Assembly (NCBI RefSeq): GCF_011927825.1
Contig: NZ_JAATJI010000001.1
Location: 2,722,014 to 2,786,013, forward strand
Length of the DNA stretch: 64,000 nucleotides
Direction of reading: 5' to 3'
Origin: Polymorphobacter fuscus
GTDB lineage: Bacteria > Pseudomonadota > Alphaproteobacteria > Sphingomonadales > Sphingomonadaceae
Part shown: positions 53,646 through 63,528 of the stretch, piece after piece
How the letters are laid out: the number at the start of each line of letters is the position of its first letter
Numbering within the stretch: the stretch's first letter is position 1
The notes under the pieces: generated by a model
The model's input: only the letters and a program-made list of their open reading frames with translations
Databases searched by the model: none
What the model was told of the DNA's origin: nothing
Translations under genes and position numbers: made by a program

Positions 53646-55769
53646 ATGGGCATTTTGAGACACACGATTCTAAGCAGCGTCGCCGTGTTCGCGCTTCTCG
53701 GCGCGCCTGCCGCGGCCGAGCTTCTGGATGACGAGACCATTGTCGTCACCAGCAAGCGTCAGGCCTATCGCGGCGACTTCACCCTTCGCGAGACACCGCA
53801 GGCGATCATCGAAATCGGGCCGCAGCAGATCGACGACAACAACCTGACCCGGCTCGCCGATGCGCTGGACCTGTCGGCATCGGTGGCGCGGCAGAACAAT
53901 CTCGGCGGCCTGTGGGATGCCTATGCCGTGCGCGGCTTTGCCGGCGATGAAAACCTGCCGTCCGGCTATCTCGTCAACGGCTTCAACGGCGGCCGCGGTT
54001 TCGGTGGCACGCGCGACGTGGCGGGCATCGAGCGCATCGAGGTGCTGAAGGGGCCCAACGCGGCGTTGTTCGGGCGCGGCGAACCGGGCGGCACCATCAA
54101 CATCGTCACCAAGCGTGCGGATTTCGATACGCGCGGACGGGTCAACCTGCTCGCCGGCAGCTTCGACCGGCAGCGCGGGGACGCCGACGTCAATTTGGCG
54201 CTCGGTGACGTCGCCGCGGTCCGGCTGATCGGCTTTTACGAAGATGCCGGCAGCTTTCGCGAGACGGTTCGCAGCGAGCGCTTCGGCTTCTTGCCGTCGG
54301 TGCTCGTCAAGCTCGGCGGCCAGACGAGCCTGACCTATGACCTCGAACTGACCCGGCAAAAATCGGATTTCGACCGAGGCACCATCGCCATCGACGGTGT
54401 GCTGGGCCTGATCCCGCGCGAGCGCTTCCTGGGGGAGCCGGGGGACGGGCCGACCGAAGCCGATGCCACGGGACATCAGCTGCAATTGCATCATGATTTC
54501 AGCGACACGTGGAGCGTCATGGTCGGGACGCAATATCGCGAGACACGCCTCCAGGGCTTTTCGACCGACGCCGAGCTGGTGGCAGGCCGCCAGCGCCTGT
54601 TTCGCGATGGCCGCTCGCTGTCGCGCCAGCGCCGGTCGCGGCTGTACGAAGGCGAGCATTTCGTCGTCCGCGGCGAAGTCGCCGGGCGGTTCGCCACCGG
54701 CACCCTGACACATCGCGTGCTGATCGGGATGGACTATGACCGGTTCGACAATTCGCAACTGTTCCTGCGTTTCCGGCCGCCGGTGATCGGTGCCGCGACC
54801 ACGCCGCAGGCCAGCAACGACATCGATGTCTTCAACCCGGTCTATGGCCGCTATCCGTTGCCGGTGCCGGCGCCGCAGACCGACCGGCTCGACCGGCAGC
54901 GGGCGTTCGGCGCCTATGTGCAGGACCAGATCAGCCTGACCGACACGCTGCAGATCCGCATCGGCGGGCGCTTCGACGACATCACGGTCGACACCCGCAA
55001 CCGGGCCGCCAACAGCTTCGCTGCCCGCAGTTACAACCGCTTCAGCCCGCAGGCCGGCCTGGTGTTCGCGGCATCCGACGCGGTTTCGCTCTATGCCGCC
55101 TATGGCGAAGGCTTCCGCGCCAATCTGGGCGCGACGGCCGCCGGTGCGCTGTTCGATCCCGAAACATCGAAATCGGCTGAAATCGGCGCCAAGTTCGGGG
55201 TTCTCGACAACCGGTTGCAAGGCACGGTCTCGGTCTTCACCCTGTCGAAATCGAATGTGCTTGCGGCCGACCCCGCCAACCCGGGCTTTTCGCTGCCCGT
55301 CGGCAAGGCGCGCAGCCGCGGGGTGGAGCTTGATCTGAACGGCAAGCTGCCGGGCGCTATCGACCTGTGGTTTTCCTATGCCTATGTCGATGCCGAGGCG
55401 CGGGCCGACGTCACCGATCTGAACTTCGGCCTCGCCATCCGCGCCGGCGATCCGCTGCTCAATGTGCCGAAACACGCGCTCAACGTGCAGCTGTCGCGGG
55501 CCTTCGCGCTGGGCGACACGCGCCTGACGCTGGGCGGCGGTGTCCAGCATGTCGGCGCGCGCCTCGGCGAAACCGCGACCAGCTTCATGCTGCCTGCCTA
55601 TACGCTGGCGCGGGTGTTCGCCGCCTGGCGCGTCCAGGAAAATGTCGAGATCTTTGCCGACGTCAGCAACCTGTTCAACGCCACCTATTACACCAACAGC
55701 TTTGCCCAGCTCTGGGTGCAACCGGGCACGCCGCGTGCGGCGTCGGTCGCTGCACGCCTGTCCTTCTAG
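53646..55769 (+). CDS. TonB-dependent siderophore-type receptor
   Basis: A 707-residue outer-membrane receptor. Signal peptide (SVAVFALLGAPAAA), a TonB-box-like ETIVVTSKRQAYRG, then the plug with IERIEVLKGPNAALFGRGEP and GGTINIVTKR, the hallmark of siderophore receptors of the FhuA/FpvA class. The barrel ends ARLSF. It starts the module of receptor, ABC ATPase, two permeases and a second receptor, with only 11 bases to the ATPase gene. The ligand is unknown; a metallophore or another small chelate is likely. The frame upstream of 53646 overlaps the autotransporter and is rejected. Confidence 0.9.
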   Translation: MGILRHTILSSVAVFALLGAPAAAELLDDETIVVTSKRQAYRGDFTLRETPQAIIEIGPQQIDDNNLTRLADALDLSASVARQNNLGGLWDAYAVRGFAGDENLPSGYLVNGFNGGRGFGGTRDVAGIERIEVLKGPNAALFGRGEPGGTINIVTKRADFDTRGRVNLLAGSFDRQRGDADVNLALGDVAAVRLIGFYEDAGSFRETVRSERFGFLPSVLVKLGGQTSLTYDLELTRQKSDFDRGTIAIDGVLGLIPRERFLGEPGDGPTEADATGHQLQLHHDFSDTWSVMVGTQYRETRLQGFSTDAELVAGRQRLFRDGRSLSRQRRSRLYEGEHFVVRGEVAGRFATGTLTHRVLIGMDYDRFDNSQLFLRFRPPVIGAATTPQASNDIDVFNPVYGRYPLPVPAPQTDRLDRQRAFGAYVQDQISLTDTLQIRIGGRFDDITVDTRNRAANSFAARSYNRFSPQAGLVFAASDAVSLYAAYGEGFRANLGATAAGALFDPETSKSAEIGAKFGVLDNRLQGTVSVFTLSKSNVLAADPANPGFSLPVGKARSRGVELDLNGKLPGAIDLWFSYAYVDAEARADVTDLNFGLAIRAGDPLLNVPKHALNVQLSRAFALGDTRLTLGGGVQHVGARLGETATSFMLPAYTLARVFAAWRVQENVEIFADVSNLFNATYYTNSFAQLWVQPGTPRAASVAARLSF

Positions 55770-55780
55770 AAAGCCCGGCG

Positions 55781-56500
55781 ATGTCGAAACCCACCCTGTG
55801 CATTGCCGATCTCGTTGTCGAACGGGGTGACAAGCGCGTTGTCGACGGCCTGTCGCTGTCGCTCATGCCGGGCGAGATCTACGCCTTGTTGGGGGGCAAC
55901 GGCGCCGGCAAATCGACGACGCTGTTCGCCATTCTGGGCTTCCTCAAGCGACAGGCCGGCAGCCTGATGGTCGCCGGCATCGACGCGTCCGCAGATCCCG
56001 ACGCCGTGCGGACACAGGTTGCGTATCTTCCGGAAAATGTCGCGCTGTACGACCATCTGACGGCGCGCGAGAATGTCGACTATTTCCTGAAGATCGCCGG
56101 CCGCCCGCGCAGCCGCGCCGATGTCGAGGCCGGCTTCGAAGGAGTCGGCCTGGCGGCATCGGCATGGGACGAACGCACCACGCGATTTTCCAAAGGCATG
56201 CGGCAAAAGACGGCGATCGCGCTGGCGCTGCTGCGCGAGACTCCGTTGCTGCTGCTCGACGAGCCGACATCGGGGCTCGATCCCGCCGCCGCCAGCGATT
56301 TTCACCGGCTGCTCGAAGCCCTGGCGAAGCGCGATGTGGCGATCCTGATGGTCACCCATGACCTGCTGGGCGCGGCCGACACCGCGGACAGGATCGGCCT
56401 CATCCAGGCGGGCCGCATCGCGCGCGAATGGACGGCCGCGCCGACCGAACCGCGCTTCGATCTCAACGCCCTCCACAGCGGCTTTGCGAGCGCCCGATGA
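55781..56500 (+). CDS. ABC transporter ATP-binding protein
   Basis: A 239-residue ATPase subunit. Walker A GGNGAGKST (around residue 38), Q-loop in AYLPENVALYD, signature FSKGMRQK (variant of LSGGQ), Walker B LLLLDEPTSGLD and the H-loop in LMVTHD. The type resembles NosF/CcmA-like ATPases that work with multi-span permeases. Its stop overlaps the ATG of the next permease (ATGA). Located 11 bases after the receptor gene. Transport direction is unknown. Confidence 0.9.
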   Translation: MSKPTLCIADLVVERGDKRVVDGLSLSLMPGEIYALLGGNGAGKSTTLFAILGFLKRQAGSLMVAGIDASADPDAVRTQVAYLPENVALYDHLTARENVDYFLKIAGRPRSRADVEAGFEGVGLAASAWDERTTRFSKGMRQKTAIALALLRETPLLLLDEPTSGLDPAAASDFHRLLEALAKRDVAILMVTHDLLGAADTADRIGLIQAGRIAREWTAAPTEPRFDLNALHSGFASAR

Positions 56501-57957
56501 CCCGGCCGTTCGCCATGGCCGGCGCCATCGCCGGCGCCGAACTGCGCCTCATGCTGCGGTCCCGCCTGGCGCTTGTCGGTGTCGCGACGCTGCTGCTGCT
56601 GTCCGGGATCGCCGCCGTCACCTCGGCGGTGCAGACCGCATCGGCATCGGCCACCCGGGCCGCGGCGCAGGCGGCGACCGACGCGCAATTCCAGACCCAG
56701 CCCGACCGCCACCCGCATCGCATGGTCCATTATGGCACCTATGCCCTGCGGCCGGTGGGCCCGCTGGCGGCGTTCGATTCCGGGGTCGATGCCTTCACCG
56801 GCACCGTGCTGTTCCTCGAAGGTCATCGGCAGAACAGCGCGACATTCGGCGCCGCGCGCGAATCGTCCGACCTCGTCCGTTTCGGCCAGTTGACGCCGGC
56901 GTTCGTCCTGCAGACGCTGGCGCCGCTGCTGCTGGTGTTCCTCGGCTTCGCCGCCGTGGCGCGCGAACGCGAACGCGGCAGCCTGCGGGCCTTGCGGTCC
57001 CATGGCGCCACCGCTGCCGGCATCCTTGCCGGCAAGGTGCTGGCGCTTGGCGCCGTTGCGCTGCTCGCGATGGCACCGGCGCTGGTCGCCCTGCTCTGGT
57101 CGGCACTGCGGCATCCGGGCGAGGGCGGCATCGCGGCCCTGATCGCCCTCGCCTATGCCGCCTATCTGCTGGTCTGGGTCATCGGCATCACCGCCGTTTC
57201 CGCCCTGGCGCGCACCGCGCAGGGCGCGCTCGTCGCGCTGATCGCGGCCTGGGCGATCATCACCGTCCTCGTGCCGCGCGCCGCAGCCGGCTGGGCCGGC
57301 GTTGCCGACCCGCTGCCGACCCGTGTCGATACGGAGTTCGCCATCGCCGCCGACCTCAGACGCCTGGGGGACAGCCACAACCCCGACGACAAGTATTTCG
57401 CCGCCTTCAAGGCGCGGATTCTGGACCGATACGGCGTCACCAGCACCGATGATTTGCCGGTCAACTATCGCGGCCTTGTCGCTGCCGAAGGCGAACGCCT
57501 GACGTCCGAATTGTTCGCCAATTACGCTGCGCGCGCCGATGCGATCCAGCGTGGCCAGTCGGCAAGGCTCCAGGCGCTCGGGGTCATCAGCCCGGCGCTC
57601 GCCGTCCGCCAGGCCTCGATGGTCGGCGCCGCGACCGACCTCGGCACGCATCTCGCTTTCATGAACCGCGCCGAAGCCTATCGCTACGACCTGATCCAGC
57701 GCCTCAACGCCCTGCAGGCCAACCAGGTGTCCAGTGCCGATGATGGCGCCCGCAGCCGCGATCCGCTCGCCGACCAGCGCACCCGCATTTCCGCCGATTT
57801 CTGGAAAACCATGCCGCAATTCCATCTCGCCGCCCCGGCACCCGCGACGCGCGCCACAGCAATGCTGCCGGCGCTCGGGCTTCTCGGCCTGTGGCTGGCC
57901 ATCAGCGCCCTGCTGCTGGCGCTGGCGCGGCGCACGCTCGATCGGACCGCCGAATGA
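56497..57957 (+). CDS. ABC transporter permease, DUF3526-type, first subunit
   Basis: A 486-residue inner-membrane protein. One helix near residue 25-45 (LALVGVATLLLLSGIAAV) is followed by a large extracytoplasmic domain. Five helices follow at ~145-270 (TLAPLLLVFLGFAAVARERE with the coupling motif RERERGSLRALRS), then a second soluble part and a last helix near the C-terminus. This matches the NosY-like/DUF3526 permease plan. It overlaps both neighbours by 4 bases, so it is translated together with them. Substrate unknown. Confidence 0.83.
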   Translation: MTRPFAMAGAIAGAELRLMLRSRLALVGVATLLLLSGIAAVTSAVQTASASATRAAAQAATDAQFQTQPDRHPHRMVHYGTYALRPVGPLAAFDSGVDAFTGTVLFLEGHRQNSATFGAARESSDLVRFGQLTPAFVLQTLAPLLLVFLGFAAVARERERGSLRALRSHGATAAGILAGKVLALGAVALLAMAPALVALLWSALRHPGEGGIAALIALAYAAYLLVWVIGITAVSALARTAQGALVALIAAWAIITVLVPRAAAGWAGVADPLPTRVDTEFAIAADLRRLGDSHNPDDKYFAAFKARILDRYGVTSTDDLPVNYRGLVAAEGERLTSELFANYAARADAIQRGQSARLQALGVISPALAVRQASMVGAATDLGTHLAFMNRAEAYRYDLIQRLNALQANQVSSADDGARSRDPLADQRTRISADFWKTMPQFHLAAPAPATRATAMLPALGLLGLWLAISALLLALARRTLDRTAE

Positions 57958-59207
57958 CCGACTTGAAACGCGAAGCCTGGCTGCTCGGCCGCAGCCGTGC
58001 GGCATTGGCCGCCTTGCTGCTGCTGTTCCTGTGCGCCGCCGCCGGCGTCGGCCTGGGTCTTGCGACGGTGGCGCGCGACACCGCCGCCATCGACCGGATG
58101 CTGGCCGGCCAACGCACCGAGGACGCAGCGCTGGCCGGTTTTGTCCGCGATGCCGGCTACGGCGCCTATTATGGTTTCCAGCCGACATGGGATGCCCCCT
58201 CCGACCTGGCGTTTGCGGCATTGGGCAGCCGGGACATAGCGCCGGCGCTGCTCCGCGTCCGCGCCCTGGCGCTGGAAGGCCAGATTTACGAAAACGAGGC
58301 TGCAAACCCCGAACTGGCGCTTCCCGGGCGTTTCGACCTGGCCTTTGTCGTCGTCTATCTGGCGCCCTTGGTGCTGATCGCGCTGCTGCACGACCTGTGG
58401 TCGGGGGAACGCGAGGCCGGGCGCCTCCATGCACTGGAGGCAACGCCGTCGGCACGGCGTCGCATCTGGGCGCCGCGCGTGGCGGTGCGCGTCGGCGGCG
58501 TGCTGGTCGCGCTCCTGCTGCCGTTCGCCATCGGCGCAGCGGTGGCGGGCACCGACCCACAGCGCGCGCTGGCTTTCGCCGGCCTGATCGCGCTCGTCTG
58601 CCTGTTCTGGACGGCCGTGGCGTTGCTGGTCGCCCGGCGCGGCCGCACTTCGGCGGTCAACGCCGCATCGCTCGCGGCGATCTGGTTCGCGCTGACGCTC
58701 GTTGCGCCCGCTGCCGCCAACCTGGCCATCAACGCCGCCGTCGCCATGCCCGATGGTGCGGCGCTGGCGCGGGAAAACCGCGAGGATGTCCATGCCGGCT
58801 GGGACCGGCCGCGCGAAGCGACGATGCAGCAATTCCTGGCGCTTTACCCGCAACACGCCGCCGGCAGCGCGCTGCCGCCGACATTCCACTGGAAATGGTA
58901 TTTCGCCTTTCAGCATTTGGGCGACCTGCACGTCGCCGAAACCTCGGATGCCTATCGTTCCGGCATAGCCCGCCGCGCCGAACTGGCGCGCACCACCGGC
59001 TGGCTGTTGCCGCCCGCCGGGCTGGCGCAGGCGATGGCGGCACTTGCCGGCACCGATGTCGCGGCGCAATTGGCCTATCAACAGCGCATCCGCGCCTATC
59101 ACACCCGGTTGCGCGAGTTCTATTATGACTATCTTTTCAGCGAAAAGCCCTTTGGCGCGGCCGATCTGGCGCGCGTGCCGCACTTCGATCCGGCTGGCAG
59201 CATGTAG
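57954..59207 (+). CDS. ABC transporter permease, DUF3526-type, second subunit
   Basis: A 417-residue permease, related in plan to the previous one: an N-terminal helix (ALAALLLLFLCAAAGVGLGL), an outside loop, coupling-type motif LWSGEREAGRLHALEATPS, four core helices and a C-terminal soluble domain. The pair probably forms a heterodimer with two copies of the ATPase. The start overlaps the previous stop (ATGA). The end overlaps the start of the second receptor gene by 83 bases, an unusually long overlap. Confidence 0.82.
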   Translation: MTDLKREAWLLGRSRAALAALLLLFLCAAAGVGLGLATVARDTAAIDRMLAGQRTEDAALAGFVRDAGYGAYYGFQPTWDAPSDLAFAALGSRDIAPALLRVRALALEGQIYENEAANPELALPGRFDLAFVVVYLAPLVLIALLHDLWSGEREAGRLHALEATPSARRRIWAPRVAVRVGGVLVALLLPFAIGAAVAGTDPQRALAFAGLIALVCLFWTAVALLVARRGRTSAVNAASLAAIWFALTLVAPAAANLAINAAVAMPDGAALARENREDVHAGWDRPREATMQQFLALYPQHAAGSALPPTFHWKWYFAFQHLGDLHVAETSDAYRSGIARRAELARTTGWLLPPAGLAQAMAALAGTDVAAQLAYQQRIRAYHTRLREFYYDYLFSEKPFGAADLARVPHFDPAGSM

Positions 59208-61092
59208 CGCGGCGCTGGCCGTCCCGGCCGTTGCCCAGCGCGTCACCGACAACGCCGCCACCAATGCCGAGGATGCCTTCGGCACCAGCATCGGCAACGA
59301 ACGCGTCGGCCTGTACAGCGGGTCCGACGTGCGCGGCTTCTCGCCCGCCACCGCCAACAATATCCGGCTGGAGGGACTGTATATCGATCGTCCCGCCGCG
59401 TTCACCGACCGGCTGGTGCAAGGCAATGTCGTGCGCGTCGGGCTGACGGCGCAGAACTACCTGTTCCCGGCGCCGACGGGCATTGTCGATTACCGCATCC
59501 GCCCGGCCGGCAATGATTTCGTGCTCAGCACGATGCTTGGCCTCAACAGCTGGGGCGGCGGCCGCCTGGAGCTCGATGCGCAGCTTCCGGTCATCAAGGA
59601 CCGGCTGAGCCTCGTCGCCGGCATCGCCGGGTTTGTCGACGAACTGGCACCGGGCAACCAGTCCTTCTACGGCTCCTATGCGCTTGCCGCGCGCTGGAAG
59701 CCCGCCCCCGGCGTCGAAGTCATCCCGTTCTGGAGCCGTGTCGACCTCTACAACCGCGAGGCCGCGCCGCTCTACACGCCGGCGGGCGCGTTCCTGCCGC
59801 CCGCGGTCCGGCGTCGGTTTTTCCCCGGCCCGGAATGGGCGGACCAGCGCAACACCGTTCAGCATTACGGCATCCTGACCAAGGCGCGGCTGACACCCGA
59901 ATGGCAGGTTGCTGCCGGACTGTTCCGTTCGACTTCCGACAGTGCGACCAACTACGCCCAGAATTTCACGCAGATGCAGCCGGACGGCACGGCCATCCGC
60001 CGCATCACCGCCGATCCGCAGCAGACCCTGGGTGGCACCAGCGGCGAGGTGCGGATCAGCCGCACGTTCGCCGATGGTCCCCGCCGCCATACGCTGCACG
60101 CCGCCCTGCGCGGCCGCGATCGCGCCAGCCGCTATGGCGGCGGTGCCAGTGTCCTTTACGAACGCGGATCGGTCGAAGCTGTCCTGACCAGCCCGCGTCC
60201 GGAGTTCGTCTTCGGCCCGCAGACCAGCGAGCGCGTTCGCCAGGCGATCGCCGGCATCGCCTATGATGGCCGCTGGCAGGGGGTCGGCGGGCTTAGCCTC
60301 GGCCTGCAACGGACCTGGTATCGCAAGCGCGTCGACCGTCCGGGCACGCCCCTGGCCCGTACCGATGACGAAGCCTGGCTGCCCAACATCACCGCCTCCG
60401 CCGATCTGACCGATCGACTGGCCTTTTACAGCAGCTTCACCCGCGGGCTGGAGGAAACCGGCCTTGCCCCCGACAGCGCAGCCAACCGCACCGAAGCCCT
60501 GCCGGCCATCCTTACCTCGCAGGTCGATGCCGGCCTGCGCTGGAAGGCGCCGCGCGGCATCAATATCCTCGCCGGGTTGTTCGATGTGCGAAAGCCCTAT
60601 TTCGCCGCCGACGAAGCCAATGTCTTTCGCGAACTCGGCAATGTCCGCCACCGCGGCATGGAGCTTTCGGCCGCCGGCCCGATTGCGCCTCGCCTCACCA
60701 TCGTCGCCGGCGCCGTGCTGATGCAACCGCGGGTCTCCGGCCCGGCGGTCGCGCTTGGCCGGGTCGGCCCGCGTCCCATCGGCCAGCCGTCGCGGCTGCT
60801 GACGCTGGCCGCGCAATATGCGGTCGCCGGTATCGACGGCTTTGCCTTGACGCTGAACGCCACCCATCGCGGCCCGCGGGCGGCCGATACGCGCAACCTT
60901 GTCGAACTGCCCGCGCGCACCATCCTCGATGCGGGCGTCCGCTGGCGCTTCGACCTCGGCGCTAACCCGGCACTGTTGCGGGTCCAGCTGCTCAACCTGA
61001 CCAATGCCTATGACTGGGCGCTCGTCGGCAGCGGCAGCTACCAGGTCAACGCGCCGCGCCAGCTGACGATGTTCCTGACGGTCGATTTTTGA
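59125..61092 (+). CDS. TonB-dependent receptor, second of the ABC/receptor module
   Basis: A 655-residue outer-membrane receptor. The chosen ATG gives a plausible signal peptide (IRLAACSAALAVPAVAQ). The plug follows (NAEDAFGTSIGNERVGLY, SGSDVRGFSPATANNIRLEG), then a barrel ending LTVDF with terminal Phe. The plug lacks the usual siderophore-type LKGP motif and resembles receptors of unknown ligand. It begins inside the upstream permease gene; no later start keeps the signal peptide. It completes the transport module. Confidence 0.82.
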   Translation: MTIFSAKSPLARPIWRACRTSIRLAACSAALAVPAVAQRVTDNAATNAEDAFGTSIGNERVGLYSGSDVRGFSPATANNIRLEGLYIDRPAAFTDRLVQGNVVRVGLTAQNYLFPAPTGIVDYRIRPAGNDFVLSTMLGLNSWGGGRLELDAQLPVIKDRLSLVAGIAGFVDELAPGNQSFYGSYALAARWKPAPGVEVIPFWSRVDLYNREAAPLYTPAGAFLPPAVRRRFFPGPEWADQRNTVQHYGILTKARLTPEWQVAAGLFRSTSDSATNYAQNFTQMQPDGTAIRRITADPQQTLGGTSGEVRISRTFADGPRRHTLHAALRGRDRASRYGGGASVLYERGSVEAVLTSPRPEFVFGPQTSERVRQAIAGIAYDGRWQGVGGLSLGLQRTWYRKRVDRPGTPLARTDDEAWLPNITASADLTDRLAFYSSFTRGLEETGLAPDSAANRTEALPAILTSQVDAGLRWKAPRGINILAGLFDVRKPYFAADEANVFRELGNVRHRGMELSAAGPIAPRLTIVAGAVLMQPRVSGPAVALGRVGPRPIGQPSRLLTLAAQYAVAGIDGFALTLNATHRGPRAADTRNLVELPARTILDAGVRWRFDLGANPALLRVQLLNLTNAYDWALVGSGSYQVNAPRQLTMFLTVDF

Positions 61093-61333
61093 GGCTTGCG
61101 CGCCGGTCCGGGCTTCGGCAACGCCCTTGGCCTTGCTTTCAGACGCGCCGGACCTGGCCTTGAAACCGTGGCCTCATGTGCGTCCATCCCCATTGCAGGT
61201 TGAAACGCTCCTGGGTGACGCTGACACACGCCTTGTGTCGACGGTGTCGGCGAATGGAACGGAAACGCGAGGTCCCACCACGCGCATATTCGTTGCGCAG
61301 CGATTCCCGGGCACGGTTTTCAGCCGCTAACGT

Positions 61334-62233
61334 TCAGACCGTCGCTTCGACTATTCGATTTCGCCCGCTGTCCTTTGCGAGGTACAGGGCCTTGTCGACG
61401 GTTTCGAATATCGCCTGGGGTTCCGCCGCGCCCTGGAAGGATGCGAAGCCGATGGAAACCGTCACGCATTGATGGGGCCGATTGCCCTCGTGCACGATGT
61501 TCAGCGCGCAGATGCTCTTGCGCAGTTTTTCGAACAGGATCCTGGCTTCGCTGCTGTTGCGCGTGCGCGTAGCCATCAGAAACTCCTCCCCCCCGATGCG
61601 AAAGGCGAGATCCCCGGTCTCCTGGCCGTGCGCCTGAAAAATCGTGCCGATCTCGTCCAGGACGTCGTCGCCGCAAGCATGGCCGTAAAGGTCATTGTAC
61701 CGCTTGAAATTGTCGACATCGAGCATGGCGATCGAGCGCGTCAGTCCATCGGCCGGTGCCGTGACAAAGTGCGGGAACGCGCGGGAAAATGCCAGGCGAT
61801 TGGGCAATCCGGTCAGATGATCGACGGAGGCGCTTCGGGCTTCGGTTATGTCGGTGAAAATCCAGATCCGCGCGGCCAGGTCGACACCTTCCTCGAACGG
61901 CAGGCTGCGACGCGAAATGATCCGCCCGTCCTTGAACAGGATCTCATCCTCGGATGTTTCCGTCGTCGCGTGCAGACGCTCGACCTCGAGACGGAATTGT
62001 TCGGGATCGACGAGCTGGTCTGTGACATATTGCAACGCCCGCGCATCGTCTTTCGACGCGAGAATATCGTCGGGCATCTGCCACAGCCGCGTGAATGCCG
62101 TGTTGGCGTAGACCATCCTGCGTTCGGCATTTACCAAAAGAACACCATCCGGCAATGCGTCGAGGGCGCGCTGGAAAATGGAAGACGTCACCGCCTCGGC
62201 GGCCAGCTCTTTAACGCGCGTTACATAGTCCAC
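61334..62233 (-). CDS. PAS-GGDEF diguanylate cyclase
   Basis: A 299-residue cytoplasmic signalling enzyme that makes cyclic di-GMP. A PAS domain spans roughly residues 18-125 (RALDALPDGVLLVNAERRMV, WIFTDITEARSA). The GGDEF domain follows (DHLTGLPNRLAF, MLDVDNFKRYNDLYGH) with the active-site variant GGEEF in AFRIGGEEFLMA. No upstream RxxD inhibition site is clear. GTG at 62233 has GGAG 9 bases before it; a TTG at 62248 lacks one. It probably controls surface attachment, which would fit the nearby autotransporter, but that link is inference. Confidence 0.88.
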   Translation of the reverse strand: MDYVTRVKELAAEAVTSSIFQRALDALPDGVLLVNAERRMVYANTAFTRLWQMPDDILASKDDARALQYVTDQLVDPEQFRLEVERLHATTETSEDEILFKDGRIISRRSLPFEEGVDLAARIWIFTDITEARSASVDHLTGLPNRLAFSRAFPHFVTAPADGLTRSIAMLDVDNFKRYNDLYGHACGDDVLDEIGTIFQAHGQETGDLAFRIGGEEFLMATRTRNSSEARILFEKLRKSICALNIVHEGNRPHQCVTVSIGFASFQGAAEPQAIFETVDKALYLAKDSGRNRIVEATV

Positions 62234-62399
62234 AGTGCGCTTCTCCAAGAGGCATTGAATAGCATCTCTCGATTAACGTCTGGTGTGTCGCCGCTTCAAT
62301 TGCGGCGAACGTCGACTTCGGTGGCGATCAAGTCGAGGCGGCCGGGAGGCGCCTCCCGCACCCGAACCAAATGTTCGCGCTTCGTCAGTATTGTATTTA

Positions 62400-63005
62400 T
62401 GCAGCGTCGCTGGACTGCCAGACTGTGTTTCGCAGGACGGGGGACCAGCCGGTCTGTTGAATGGCTGAACAGGGAAGGTGTAGCCGGACTCTATTCGGAA
62501 AACGGGCCAACGTTGGCGGTCCAGTTCTGGGCCAGCCCTTCCAACACCAGCGCACCACGGCGGCTGCGATCCCGGCATCGATCGCGCCAGCAGCGCGGAC
62601 GTGGTTGCAGTGTCGCAGTTGCAGCGCTCGGCCGACACCGAAGCAGGGGACACACGCGGCATTGTCGCCTGGTCGCCCAGATGTGGCCCGATCAGCTGTG
62701 GCTTGCCGCGGAAAGGGCCCCGGCCACCGTGCCGATGCCGCCGTGGTGGACGATCGCCACCGCGCGCGGGAATAGCACGATGATCTATGTGCGCGTGCGT
62801 GACGATGTCGGGCTGTCGCAGCGGCGGCCACCGGCCGGCAGCACCGCCCAGCGTCCCAAGGTCCGCGCCGCAGCCAGCGAAACCGCCGGGAATTCGCCCG
62901 GTGCCGCGCCGGCAAGACTGCCCAGTGTGAAAACGATCGGGGGTGGGCCAGCGCCGAGCCAGTCGGCAAGATCGGGGTCGAGCGATCCACCGCACTTGCG
63001 AGATC
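62400..63005 (-). pseudogene. Family-1 (MGT-type) glycosyltransferase remnant
   Basis: Pieces of one glycosyltransferase are spread over shifted frames on the minus strand. First: DLADWLGAGPPPIVFTLGSL, then AARTLGRWAVLPAGG. After an in-frame TAG comes VLFPRAVAIVHHGGIGTVAG (the conserved nucleotide-sugar His-His-Gly-Gly motif, 62729-62748). Next, in another frame, GKPQLIGPHLGDQ, and in a third DNAACVPCFGVGRAL. The order and spacing are those of UDP-glycosyltransferases such as RhlB or macrolide glycosyltransferases. The 5' half is missing. Several independent lesions mean it is truly decayed, not a sequencing slip. Confidence 0.75.
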
Positions 63006-63273
63006 AATCAGAGACCGAAGTTCGCTAGGGATGGGGCAGCAATGCGATTTGCTTCCGATCTGGACGTTTGCCCAGGGCGCCGTGTCAGATTGGTTTTGCC
63101 AACCGTTTTCCGACAGTCGTCGGGCACGACGATCCGGACTTCGAAGCTATCGTTACCCGACCTTCGAACGTACGCCATTGACCGCATTTTGGAGCACCGT
63201 TTTGTAGCACTCGACGGTAAAAAGCGGCGCGTTCAGAACGTTTTAGGCGGTTGACGGCGATATTTTCGAAACG
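63006..63273. other. Intergenic stretch without a supported gene
   Basis: It lies between the glycosyltransferase remnant and the 3' end of the tRNA gene. One plus-strand frame of about 100 codons spans it, but has no family similarity or ribosome site. I see no integrase and no copy of the tRNA end. Confidence 0.5.
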
Positions 63274-63363
<90 letters not shown>

Positions 63364-63528
63364 GCGAGGTTCGAACGCGCTGGCGCGGTCGGTCGAAGCG
63401 CCGGGCTATAGACGAGGCCGGCACGGCTTGCCAAGCCTTCTTGCCGCATCGCACTTCACGAAACCCGAAGCCTCCCTATATGTTGTAGGGAGAGCATGAT
63501 GCTCTGGCGGAATGAAAGGGTCCGGCGC

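Noticed and set aside
53670..58560. Two long minus-strand frames opposite the receptor and ABC genes
   Set aside because: Both are shadows of plus-strand genes with intact motifs; neither has a plausible ribosome site or domain.
61127..61330. Small plus-strand frame (67 codons) after the second receptor
   Set aside because: No ribosome site, no family similarity and no conservation cue.
62943..63254. Plus-strand frame of 103 codons before the tRNA gene
   Set aside because: It partly overlaps the decayed glycosyltransferase on the other strand and has no recognisable domain.
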